Assembly (NCBI GenBank): GCA_963669155.1 | Contig: OZ022583.1 | Coordinates: forward strand, 9,648,842-9,712,841 | Length of the DNA stretch: 64,000 nt | Source: Arbacia lixula | Taxonomy: Eukaryota; Echinodermata; Echinoidea; Arbacioida; Arbaciidae | Direction of reading: 5' to 3' | Part shown: piece by piece, positions 1 through 10,400 of the stretch | Numbering within the stretch: position 1 is the first letter of the stretch | How the letters are laid out: each line of letters begins with the position of its first letter | Position numbers and translations under genes: made by a program | Notes under the pieces: model-generated | What the model saw: the letters and a program-made list of their open reading frames with translations, nothing else | What the model was told of the DNA's origin: nothing | Databases searched by the model: none

Positions 1-360
1 GAGCATCACATGCTGTTTTTTTAGTCGTTTGCAATATTGAGAATTAATCTCCTTTTCATAACAAATTATTCAAAAATCAAAACCTCTTCACTTGTTAGTT
101 AAGGAAGTTAAGAAAATCACCCTATAAGTACAGGGGAAAGTGTGATATGAATTTTTATATGAGAATCTTTCTTTCGCTTTCCATCTTTCTCTCTCTCTCA
201 TTCTGTCTTACTCTATTTCTCTTCCCCTCTCGTAAACTTGCGCTTGCCCTTTTTCACTCTATATCTCGCACACACACAATCCTTCCCCTCTCTTGCCCAT
301 CTCTCTCTCACACTTACATGCATCTCCATCTCGCATTCTCTCCCTTTTTCTTTTCCTGTC

Positions 361-513
<153 letters not shown>

Positions 514-1309
514 TACATACACATGCACATAAACATACAAACATACTCTCTCCCTCCTCTATTCCCCCCCCCTTGTCTCTTGTCCTTCCTTTCTCTCTGT
601 CACCCTTTTCATCTCTCCGAGAACAGATGAAAATTAAGAATTCCAAAAGTGAATTTTTAATGTTTTATTATATGCAATTTAGTTGCATAGAAGCAGAAAA
701 GAAAGTCAAGTTCAGTACAATTGAACATTCATCAACTTTTTTATACCATAGTTGACAGAAACTTCAGTGAATATGCTAACATAATATCAATTAAGTATAC
801 TGCACACTGAATGCACAAACAGTCAGTTTTGACAATTATCAATTTTAAATACACTTCCACTCTGTGCCTATTGTTTATGACGGTAAAATACATTGAATTG
901 AGGAGTATAATATTGTTACATAACCTTCATATTCAAGTTACAATCATGACTTTGTATGGTCACTCAGCCATACCTTTCTACAGACACAGTGCGTAGATGT
1001 ATAGTAAGTGCGTGAGAGTATGTACAAGTGTTTGTATGTACATCCGAACAAGGAAATCTACCCTTCAACAATATCACATACTAATACCTCAAAATGTCCA
1101 AAATTCTTCATGTAAGAAACAGTTTTAACAATTTTTGTATGTTATGTACACCTAAACATAGCTTGCAGACAAAGACATAACTCTGGACAGTGCTGAAACC
1201 TTTCTGGCTGCTTGTGATCTAGTAACAACTATTATCAAGAGAAAACTGTTGCTTCATATCTCATGTACTTTTTTTTCGGAAAAGAACATTAAACAAAAGC
1301 ACAAAGAAG

Positions 1310-1960
1310 CTGGAGCCATATTCATGCAACGGTACTAAGCCTAGTTAGTTATAAAACGCTATTACATACATTTCTAGTTGCTTGCTAGGGGAGTATATGG
1401 TTTCTGACGTCTACCCTCCGTACACATATACACTTATTGAGCAAACCATCCCTGTAAGACTGAGGTTAGCTCAGTACTCTACGCATCCAACTCAATCCAG
1501 CATGAAAGTGGTGGTTTAAAAAACTGCAATAGTTGTACGGTAAGAGCTCATGGGGCCATATTCATGAAACCTTACTAGCGTAGTGAGTAGCTAATGATGC
1601 GTGTCGCTGAATGCACTGTAGAAACTAACTAGGCTCTTTAGTTTTTTTTTAAGGCAAGTATGATTTACGCACACACTTATTGAACAAAGCACTGTTGTAA
1701 GACAGTTTAATTATTACCCAGTGCAGTAAGGTAGTTCATTACCCTGGGCATCCAACTCACTCCAGTGTGAAAGTACTGGTAGGCCAATAAGAAGTGGTTT
1801 GAAAAAATGCAAACATTGCACAGTTAGTAGAGCTCATGAAACCTTACTAAGCCTATGTATAGTAGTTAACTACTAAAGTGCATTTAGCCACACATGTTTG
1901 TAGTAGCCTAGTTAGTAACTACTTATCACATATCCGGCATCAGAAAAAAAGGATGATAGT
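1310..1960. repeat. Degenerate tandem repeat in TLR 3' flank (unit 1)
   Basis: The phrase GCCATATTCATG followed by an AAACCTTACTA-like string recurs near 1316 and 1556, with a shorter match near 1846. Between repeats come shared strings about a TTGAACAAAGCA-like segment and a CCAGTGTGAAAGTA-like segment. Units are about 250-290 bp and diverged. The same array is at 8530-9170 in duplication unit 2, so it predates the duplication. No coding potential seen. Confidence 0.7.
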
Positions 1961-2044
1961 TCTGTTCGCACGACTAGATCTGTGCCAATGAGTATCAATT
2001 TTAAGTAATTTACACTAAAAAATGAACCTGAGTAGTGAAAACTC

Positions 2045-2063
2045 GGGGGGGGGGGGGGGGGGG
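2045..2063. repeat. Poly(G) run
   Basis: Nineteen consecutive G. The matching site in unit 2 (about 9260) has only a short G run, so the tract expanded, or the assembly is inexact, in unit 1. Confidence 0.9.
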
Positions 2064-2349
2064 AAGTCAACTAAGTTGAGTATGTGTAGTTAGTCGGGAA
2101 GTACTGATAATATCTTTAGAACAGTGATGTTTATACAGCAAATACTTAATCAAGGTTACAAATTTGACAACTGTACAGCATCACCAAACAAGATTTGTAG
2201 TACCAGAAAAAGAAATGCAATTTTGATCTGTTAGATTGGATTATCAAAATCCCGGCAGAATTTTTCTCTGTACTGTGTGTAAATGCTCTTCTGTAGAGAT
2301 CACATCAATATCAGTAAAATGGTGATATGTAAACGGCTGTATTCTTCAG

Positions 2350-2548
2350 TTGGAAATATACATACTGGGCACAGAAGAGTTTGTGGCCATTGTCATTCTC
2401 AGGTTATTCCCTGGAAGGTCATCAAATTGGTACAACACTGCTGGTGACACTGTTTGCTCTTGTGCTCTGATTGCACTGGGTCCAGAAGAGTTTGTGACCA
2501 TTGTCATTCTCTGCTCACAACATGTTCAGGTTGTTCCCTGGAAGATCA
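2350..2548 (-). repeat. Tandem copies of the TLR 3' end (box 3 cassette), unit 1
   Basis: Directly downstream of the TLR stop is a 127-bp tandem copy of the gene's own end. On the minus strand, 2422-2548 encodes LFWTQCNQSTRANSVTSSVV and then P, I and a stop, which parallels the real C-terminus starting LFWARFEESM. The copied stop is at 2422-2424, exactly 127 bp from the genuine stop at 2549-2551. A shorter copy lies at about 2350-2421. The cassette holds roughly 80 bp of coding sequence with TIR box 3 (FW) and about 47 bp of 3' UTR. Confidence 0.85.
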
Positions 2549-5140
2549 TCAAATTGGTACAACACTGCTGGTGACACTATTTGCTCTCATGCTCTCCTCA
2601 AACCGAGCCCAGAAGAGTTCTTCGTCATCATTGTCCTGCGTCCAATACAGATAGGGCTTGTTCTTACTCAGGAACAGCGTCACCAGGTGTGGAAGGTCTT
2701 CTTCCACGATGTCCTCCAGGAAGATCAGGATGACCTTGTCCAGTCTGGAGTCGTTGGCATGCTCCATGGCCATACGCAGCTTCGTCATGGTCATGATGTC
2801 ATTTGCGGACTGGTTGCTTAGCAACAGGACTGTCTTGAAGCTGCTCCCGATCAGGCGATCGATGGCATTGAGGCAGAACATGTCGGAGGGGAGGTCATTG
2901 TCGCCATAGGCAACGCGCTGTATGTGAGGCATCCTCTCCTGAAGGGCCGGTCTCAGCCTGTCGTTCACCCACCACTCATCGGCCTCGAGGTACATGACGT
3001 TCAGGTCGTATTCACAGTCATGATAACCAAACATGGCTATTTTTAGGAGGAAGAATTTATACTTTAGCCACTTGCGTTTGTGGTAGACGACAACCGTCAC
3101 ACATAACACAAAGACGAATGTCGAGGCAGCACATGTTACTAAGGTGACATTTATGCCACAATACTCCTCAGGATGAAATGACCAGATTGACTTGTCTTTT
3201 AAGTCTTTAAATGATTTGGGAGAGCACATGATTTGATCAGCCTGTGTGAGATCTGCATTGGTTTTTTCCAGCCATCCGCGAAACCAAGCAAGTTGGCAAG
3301 TACATGCAAGTGGGTTTCTTGCTATGCTGAAGTGCACTAAACTTTGGGGCAGTTTAGTGTTTGCAGGAATTGTAGAAATCTTGTTGTCTTGTAAAGAAAG
3401 TGTGGTCAAATTTGATATGTTGGCAAAGATATGTTGAATTTTTGTTATTGAGTTGTCATGAAGAAGCAACACTCGTAAACCAGTAAGACTTACAAAGGCC
3501 CTAACTTTGATTTTGTTGATGTGATTATTGTTTATGTATAGTGCTCTTAAAGATTTTAGATTAAAAAACAGGTGAGGAACAAGTGTAGTCATTGAACACT
3601 TGGACAAATCTAGTGACTGGAGATTTTGTAGAGGTGAGAAAACATCCGGATAGTCGTGCAACCGAGACATATCATTTCCCTGCAAATTGAGCCTTTGTAA
3701 AGAAATCAAACTAGAAAAAAAGAAGCCCATAGACATGTTAAGCATCTGAGCAGTAATGGATGAATGCGCCATTATAAGTGTCATCAGTGAAGATGTATTG
3801 GTGAATTGAGGAACAGGCTTAATAGTTAGTTGTCTTGCATGAGAAATGTCTAAGTATTTAAGTTGATGCATGGTAGCAAATCCGCCGTTAAGAATAATTT
3901 GGTTAGCATATGAGAGGTTTAGGATCTGTAAATCATCTAATGCATTGAATGTGTTACCAGAGACTTGTTTCAGGTTGTTGTTGTGGCTTAGGTCAAGTGT
4001 TCTGAGGGAACGTAACCCATAAAACATACCAGCTCCGAGAAATTGTATATTATTGTATGACAAATCAATACTTTGCAGAGAACTTGCCCACAAAGAGAGA
4101 TGGGAAATTGTACTTATTTGGCAGTCAGAGAGATTAACATACTTAAGAGAGTGTGCACCTGAAAAATTGTCTGGGTTTAATTTAGAGAACTTATTCTTTG
4201 ACAATATGACTTTTTCTAGCTGAACAAAACCTGCAAAAGTATTATTAACAAGCTTATGTATCTTGTTGCTTCCCAAATCAAGATATTCAATCTTTGGCAT
4301 TTTGTTTTGGGGATTCTGGGGAATGTCTGAAATGTTCAGTGGTACAATCTTTTGTATCCCTGAACGAGGTAGTGATACTTTTTGTACTCCCTGACAACCA
4401 ACAAATGATTGTAAATTAAGTACTTTGAGCTTCATGCCTCTTAGGGATAAGTGAGCTACATGGGACAGATAAATGAATGCTTCTGGAGAAATGTCCTGAA
4501 TGAAATTATTATCCAATCTTAATTTAGAAATGGAGCAATTCATGAAAGATGAGAAATCTTCTTTATCTAAAGATGTAATGTCATTGTGTGACAGATTTAT
4601 TTCTGTCACATTAACATGCTGCTCAAACATTTGTGAATGTAGATGGGACTTTCTACCATAACAAAAAGCATCAAAATTATGCGATAAGTTTTGGATGTGA
4701 TTAAAAGCAAGAATTAAAACTGAAAGTTCATCATTTTTTTCAAACAGCATTTGTGGTAAATCACTGATATTGTTGTTACTCAAGATTAGCTTTTGTAATT
4801 TTAACAGATGCTGAAAAGCATTACTCTCAATTATAGAGATATTATTATAGGAAATATTCAGCACACGCAGTTGCTTGTACTTGTCAAAGGAGTCATTTCT
4901 CAGCACTTTGATGTCATTGTGTGACAAATCCAGTGATGTAAGTTCCTCTGGGAGATTTTGTGGTACCGTTGTACATTGAAGGTGGGAGCAGTTTGCTGTC
5001 ACATTCCTTTGCACTTTGCAACCCGTTTGTATTCCAGAAACGCCTATGGGCTCGTTCTTGTCCACACCTAGTTGAGCACTCCCCCTTACGATGATCAGCA
5101 ACCACAAAAAAATGGAGACAAAAAACGCCTGGGCAGCCAT
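2549..5140 (-). CDS. Toll-like receptor, copy 1 (intronless, 863 aa)
   Basis: Predicted type I membrane receptor for microbial ligands. The N-terminal signal peptide (about 1-22) is followed by an ectodomain with many LxxLxLxxNxI leucine-rich repeats (about 60-600) and a C-terminal LRR cap with CTCQLAWFRGWLEK and two later cysteines. One membrane helix spans about 663-685. A cytoplasmic TIR domain (about 710-855) shows box 1 as YDLNVMY, box 2 as DNDLPSDMF and box 3 as LFWARF. The ATG is in a good context (ACCATGG) right before the signal peptide. It lacks one 24-residue LRR present in copy 2. GC content rises from the AT-rich ectodomain to the TIR part. A single exon is typical of echinoderm TLRs. 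The TLR family call is firm; ligand and pathway are unknown. Confidence 0.95.
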   Translation of the reverse strand: MAAQAFFVSIFLWLLIIVRGSAQLGVDKNEPIGVSGIQTGCKVQRNVTANCSHLQCTTVPQNLPEELTSLDLSHNDIKVLRNDSFDKYKQLRVLNISYNNISIIESNAFQHLLKLQKLILSNNNISDLPQMLFEKNDELSVLILAFNHIQNLSHNFDAFCYGRKSHLHSQMFEQHVNVTEINLSHNDITSLDKEDFSSFMNCSISKLRLDNNFIQDISPEAFIYLSHVAHLSLRGMKLKVLNLQSFVGCQGVQKVSLPRSGIQKIVPLNISDIPQNPQNKMPKIEYLDLGSNKIHKLVNNTFAGFVQLEKVILSKNKFSKLNPDNFSGAHSLKYVNLSDCQISTISHLSLWASSLQSIDLSYNNIQFLGAGMFYGLRSLRTLDLSHNNNLKQVSGNTFNALDDLQILNLSYANQIILNGGFATMHQLKYLDISHARQLTIKPVPQFTNTSSLMTLIMAHSSITAQMLNMSMGFFFSSLISLQRLNLQGNDMSRLHDYPDVFSPLQNLQSLDLSKCSMTTLVPHLFFNLKSLRALYINNNHINKIKVRAFVSLTGLRVLLLHDNSITKIQHIFANISNLTTLSLQDNKISTIPANTKLPQSLVHFSIARNPLACTCQLAWFRGWLEKTNADLTQADQIMCSPKSFKDLKDKSIWSFHPEEYCGINVTLVTCAASTFVFVLCVTVVVYHKRKWLKYKFFLLKIAMFGYHDCEYDLNVMYLEADEWWVNDRLRPALQERMPHIQRVAYGDNDLPSDMFCLNAIDRLIGSSFKTVLLLSNQSANDIMTMTKLRMAMEHANDSRLDKVILIFLEDIVEEDLPHLVTLFLSKNKPYLYWTQDNDDEELFWARFEESMRANSVTSSVVPI

Positions 5141-5271
5141 GGTATACGCCGCAGAATCTCCTTCACAGACACTATCTGATTCACTTGTAAACGCTACACT
5201 CGGAATTTACAGCATTCAAACGAGTTCAGTTGCAGAACGTCGCCACCATCGCAGATCGAACAGTGTGCAGG

Positions 5272-5281
5272 GTTTTTAAAC
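5272..5281 (-). promoter_or_regulatory. TATA-like box of TLR copy 1
   Basis: On the minus strand, GTTTAAAAACC lies about 130 bp upstream of the TLR ATG. The same motif at the same spacing is kept in unit 2 (13196-13205). A TATA-like role is inferred from position and conservation only. Confidence 0.4.
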
Positions 5282-5282
5282 G

Positions 5283-6640
5283 GTCCATTCATGAATTGTT
5301 ATCTGCAGATTTTGTTGCGCTAGTGATGTGTCACTTATTGTCTGATGTATGGTGGTGAAATGCCTTAGCCAGTTCCAGAAATGGTCGCCAGGGGTAGAAG
5401 AAAATGATGAAAATTCTTCTTGATGTACCGATCTATCTTTGACATATGATTGTCCTGTTAGTCAAGAAGTGGGCAGATAACAAAAACACAACCTTTGAGA
5501 AGAGCATCAAAGCATTTGTAGTATCTTCAAATCAAATGATTTCCGTTCACATCACTGCTGTGCAGACAGGAAGGTCATTGTAGTTGTTCTGCTTTAATTG
5601 CTGATATTGTCATCAATAACTACATGTTTAAGAAACAGTTCATGTGGAAGTCATTCTGACTGAACCTCAAGTCGATATCATGAAGTTGACGTTCCCTTGT
5701 TCAATGGCACTTTTGATCAGAGTATAGATGTGGCATTAAAGCAAACTACCAAACTAACTCTCTGACATAGTTTATTGAGTCTTTCACACTGTGATGGTCC
5801 ATCCAAAAAGTGTCTTTAACTGTAGTAGAAGCAGTGTTTCTCCCAAACATGGAATTCAAAAGAGAGTCCAGATTTATGTTACCTGCGACAGCCTTAGAAA
5901 CAGAAGTATGTAGTGCATCCAATTACAGTTAGGGGTTGTCTCAAACAGTATGAGTTTCTGGAGGTTTTTTTTTTACAACAGTCACACAGTTTAACAAGAG
6001 GCATTGCTGTCAGCAAATCATGCGCTGCTGTCTAGGAAGCGTCATCATGCTTGATGATGATTGGTTGATATTTGTATGCTCATCTTCTCATCAGCTTTGG
6101 GGTTGCATTAGCACAGAGACAGAGCACAGGTAAATTAACTTGCAGTGCATCAAAGAAAGTATTGTTGTTTTATTCCTCATAATGTGCAATGTTTTTTTTT
6201 TCCAGCTTATCAGTTTCACTTTCTTTCCCACTGCTCATGACTGATTTGCATGACCATCCATTTCCCTAAATGCACTTGATGTTGATTCTCATCAATAGAG
6301 GGCGACATTGAGAAGGATCCATACCTGCGACACGTGGGTGAAAGTGAAACAGAGATGGCTTCAAACACAATCGAAAGATCAAAGATCAATTCTGAGCACA
6401 ATCTATGAGACATATGTCAATGCCAATATGGTAAACTATGTTCATGTAAAAACCTTGAAAAGACTGATGATGAGCTTAAAACAGAGAAGGCTGTCAACAC
6501 ACAGACAACGTATAATGGATTATCAAAAATCAACTCTAAACAGTCTCTATGAGACATATACATGTACGTCTATGCCAATATGGAAAACTATGTTCATATA
6601 AAAACAAAGATACCTGAAAAGATGTATTTATTATTTTTTT
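5283..6640. other. Upstream flank of TLR copy 1, no gene seen
   Basis: Closely similar to 13206-14500 and 14820-14970 in unit 2. No convincing exon on either strand. Short frames here (for example around 6216-6601) are not better conserved than the surrounding DNA. Confidence 0.7.
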
Positions 6641-6660
6641 ATGTAATTGTTTGTTGTGCT

Positions 6661-6807
6661 CCGCCCAGTGTCTCTTTGTCTCTCTCCTCTCTCTCTTCTC
6701 TCTCCTCTCCCTCTCTCTCCCTCTCCCTCTCTCTCCCTCTCTCTCCCTCTCTCTCCCTCTCCTCTCCCTCTCATTCTTCTCACTCAGTTATTTTCCTATT
6801 ATATATC

Positions 6808-6850
<43 letters not shown>

Positions 6851-7108
6851 GTTTCTCATCTATTTTTCTTTTGTAATCATCTTGTCCTCTGATACATACA
6901 CATGTACACAAACAGACACACATATGCTTGCTCTCTCTCTCTCTCTTCTCTCTCTCTTTCTGTTTCTCATCTCTTTTTCTTGTGTAATCATCTTGTCCTC
7001 TCTCATACATACAGATGTACGCAAACGGACACACATATGCTCGCTCTCTTTCCTTCCTCTCCTCTCTCTCTCTCCCTCTCTCCCTCTCTCCCTCTCTCTC
7101 CCTCTGTC

Positions 7109-7142
<34 letters not shown>

Positions 7143-7189
7143 ACATACACATGCACACAAACAGACTAATATACTCTCTCTCTTTCCTC

Positions 7190-7229
<40 letters not shown>

Positions 7230-7290
7230 TACATACACATGAACACAAACATACAAACATTCTCTCTCTCCCTCTATCCCCCATATCTCT
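6661..7290. repeat. CT/CA microsatellite block between duplication units
   Basis: Long CT-rich arrays alternating with a short unit (TTTCTGTTTCTCATCT, ATCATCTTGTCCTCT and a CA-rich ACACATATGCT part) repeated near 6850, 6960 and 7025. Overlapping frames of up to 172 codons are low-complexity Leu-Ser or Arg-Glu strings and not genes. Confidence 0.9.
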
Positions 7291-8529
7291 TGTCCTTCCT
7301 TCCTTTATGTCACTTTCTCTCTACGTCACCCTTTTCATCTCTCCAAGAAAAGATGGAAATTGAGAATTTCATAAGTACTCTTTTACAAAAAATGAACGGA
7401 AAACAATTTTGAGTGAATTTTTGATGTTTTTTTACATGCAATTTAGTTTAAGAAGGAAAGAAGAAATTCAAGTTCAATACAAATGAACATTCATCAAATT
7501 TCTAATACCATAGTTGACAGAAACTTCAGTGATTGTGCTGACATAATATACAACTAACCTATGTGCTGCTATGACCTTGTAAATCTATTAACGATGTAGG
7601 GCAAAATTACAATTACCCTAGGTTTTACATTGGTTAATTGTTTTATATCACTCATCGCCAATGACAAAATAAAAGATGTTTTATTAAAAATGTAGGGAAA
7701 GGTAGTGCAGTTTCATTATGTTTCATTATGCCTATGAATGTACAAATGCACAAATTTTGTTGATATCGCGTACTAGTGTTTGCGCATACGTGTGCGCATG
7801 CAGCCACCTATCTGGCGTAGGACTGTACTGTATGTAGGTATTGTCGGTGTGGTATTTATGTGGTTGCCTACCAACAGTAGCTAATTACTCGACACTGAAA
7901 CAGAAGCGCAAGCGTGATACACGGAACCATGAGCTAGTTGGTTTGGATATATCACGGCCGTGATATAGTACTTTGCCCAGCCATCACAAAATGCATTGCG
8001 TTGAGTGATATAATATCAATTAAGTATACTGCACACTGAATGCACAAACAGTCACTCTTTACAATTATCAATTTTAAATTCACTTCCACTCTGTGCCTAT
8101 TGTTTATGACTGTAAAATACATTGAATTGAGGAGTATAATATTGTTACATAACCTTCATATTCAAGTTACAATCATGACTTTGTATGGTCACTCAGCCAT
8201 ATCTTTCTACAGACTCAGTGCGTAGATGTACAGTAAGTGCATGAGAGTATGTACAAGTGTTTGTATGTAAATCAGAACAAGGAAATCTACTCTTCAACAA
8301 TATCACATACTCATACCTCAAAATGTCCAAAATTCTACATGTAAGAAACAGTTTCAACAATTTTTGTATGTTATGTACAACTGAACATAGCTTGCAGACA
8401 AAGACATAACTCTGGACAGTGCTGAAACCTTTCTGGCTGCTTGTGATCTAGTAACCCCTAATATCAAGAGAAAACTATTGCTTCATAGCTGACTTTATTC
8501 TGAAGAGAACAATCTACAAAAACACAAGA

Positions 8530-9170
8530 AGCTGGAGCCATATTCATGAAATCTTACTAAGCCTAGTTAGTTTTAAAACGCTATTGCATGCATTTTTAGT
8601 TACTTGCTAGGGGAGTATAGGTTTAATGAACATATGGTTCCTGACATCTGCCCTCTGTACACACACTTATTGAACATAGCATCGTTGTAAGACTGATTAC
8701 CCTGCACATCCTACTCAATGCAGTGTGAAAGTAGGCCAATAAGTGGTGGTTTTAAAAAACTGCAATAGTTGTACAGTAAGAACTCATGGGGCCATATTCA
8801 TGAAACTTTACTAGCGTAGTGAGTAACTAATGATGCGTCTCGCTGAATGCACTGTAGAAACTAACTAGGCTTTTCAGTTACTTTCAAGGCAAATATGATT
8901 TCATGTATACCCTCTTTCCGCACACACTTATTGAACAAAGCACTGTTGTAAGACTAATTACCCTGCACATCCTACTCAATCCAGTGTGAAAGTAGGCCAA
9001 TAAGAAGTGGCTTGAAAAAAATACAAACATTGCACAGTTAGAGCTCATGAAACCTGACTAAGCCTATGTATAGTAGTTAACTACTAAAGTGCATTTAGCT
9101 ACATATTATGCTTGTAGTAGCCTAGTTAGTAACTACTTGCCACACATCCGGCATCAGAAAAAAGAAACAA
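8530..9170. repeat. Degenerate tandem repeat in TLR 3' flank (unit 2)
   Basis: Same units as 1310-1960: a GCCATATTCATGAAA-type phrase near 8537 and 8791 and related strings to about 9130, spaced about 250 bp. Non-coding. Confidence 0.7.
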
Positions 9171-10036
9171 TGCAAGTTCTGGTTGCATGACTAGATCTAT
9201 CAATGAGTATCAATTTCAAGTAATTTATACTAAGAAATGACCTGGGTAATGAAAACTCAGGGGGGGTTCCAACTAAGTTCATGTGTAGTTAGTCGTTAAG
9301 TACTGATAATATCATTAGAACAGTGATGTTTACAGAGCAAATACTTAATTAAGGTTACGGGTTTGGCAACTGTACAGCATCACCAAGCAAGATTTGTAGT
9401 ACCAGAAAAAGAAATGCAATTTTGATTTGTTAAATTGGAATATTATGAATCCCGCAGGAATTTTTCTCTGTATTGTGTGTAATTTATGTACGCTCTTCTG
9501 TCAGTTTGTAAAGATCATATCAGTATCAATTAACATGATGATATTTGTGAACATCTGTATTCTTCAGTTGCAAACATACAAATTTCAACCAACCATCATC
9601 AAGCTTGGAGATGAATCACAGAGTGCAGGGAACGATTCGCTGACAGCAAATGCCTCTTATTAAATGTATGACCAATGTTGTAAATACGACAGATAACTTA
9701 TACAGTTTGAGACGACCCTCCCAGTGTGCAAACATACAATAGTGAGCTTATATTGTAGTTCATAATAATAAATAACATGGCAATGACTACAAAGCTAAGA
9801 GCTCACTTGTTATTTACATTGTATGTAGAATAGTTCTAGAGCTGCATACATCATCAACCATACATGGATGTCATAGTGTGTCATCAGAATGCTACAGCTC
9901 ATATATCGAAAGATTAAACCACTTATAGTGCAAGTTATATGTGAAAATGTATAAATGGATATACTTGATATATTCTGTGAGATGTTTCTGGGGATGGTGT
10001 ATGTTTCTACTCTATTAAGGTGATTGAATTTAAACA

Positions 10037-10128
10037 ACCTTATTCGCTCTTGTGCTCTTTTCAAACGGGGCGGGGCCACAAAGATTTCCTGGCCTTTCTC
10101 ATCGTCCATCAACAAACTATAGGGCTTG
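10037..10128 (-). pseudogene. Relic TIR C-terminal fragment of a TLR
   Basis: On the minus strand this encodes NKPYSLLMDDEKGQEIFVAP followed by a frame that loses the TLR ending. It aligns by eye with SKNKPYMLWTEDEEGQEFFW of the TLR at 15576-18314, so it resembles that gene more than the adjacent TLR copy 2. The box 3 FW has become FV. Only about 30 codons survive and no ectodomain remains. It sits in a segment (about 9576-10135) absent from duplication unit 1. Confidence 0.65.
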
Positions 10129-10146
10129 TTCGCTGTAATTTGGGGA

Positions 10147-10400
10147 TCAAATGAGAACTACACTGCTGGTGACACTATTTGCCCTTGTGCTCTGATTGCA
10201 CTGGGTCCGGGAGAGTTTGTGACCATTGTCATTCTCTGCTCACAACATGTTCAGGTTGTTCCCTGGAAGGTCATCAAATTGGTACAACACTGCTGGTGAC
10301 ACTATTTGCCCTTGTGCTCTGATTGCACTGGGTCCAGAAGAGTTTGTGACCATTGTCATTCTCTGCTCACAACATGTTCAGGTTGTTCCCTGGAAGGTCA
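10147..10400 (-). repeat. Two tandem copies of the TLR 3' end (box 3 cassette), unit 2
   Basis: Two 127-bp units follow the TLR stop. The copied stop triplets are at 10274-10276 and 10147-10149, each 127 bp from the last. The nearer copy reads LFWTQCNQSTRANSVTSSVV then P, I and stop on the minus strand. The farther copy has an earlier stop in the tail. One more full copy is present here than at TLR copy 1. Confidence 0.85.

Larger units (their letters stand above)
520..6660. repeat. Segmental duplication, unit 1 (carries TLR copy 1)
   Basis: This stretch is collinear with about 7230-14975. Shared landmarks are the sequence after the CT tract, the flank near 780-2340, the whole TLR gene, its upstream region and the stretch to about 6660. 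The offset between units grows from 7229 (near 811) to 7852 (TLR stop), 7924 (TLR start) and 8017 (near 6312), so the units differ by a few insertions or deletions. The non-coding 520-2340 part shows no gene. The 5283-6660 part is the upstream flank of the TLR and also shows no gene. Confidence 0.9.

Noticed and set aside
811..996. 61-codon frame conserved in both TLR duplication units (also 8040-8225)
   Set aside because: Most of the few base differences change residues, with no sign of protein-level constraint; its conservation is explained by the segmental duplication.
2350..2821. Plus-strand frames opposite the TLR 3' ends (also 10226-10673)
   Set aside because: Antisense shadows of the TLR genes and their 3' repeats.
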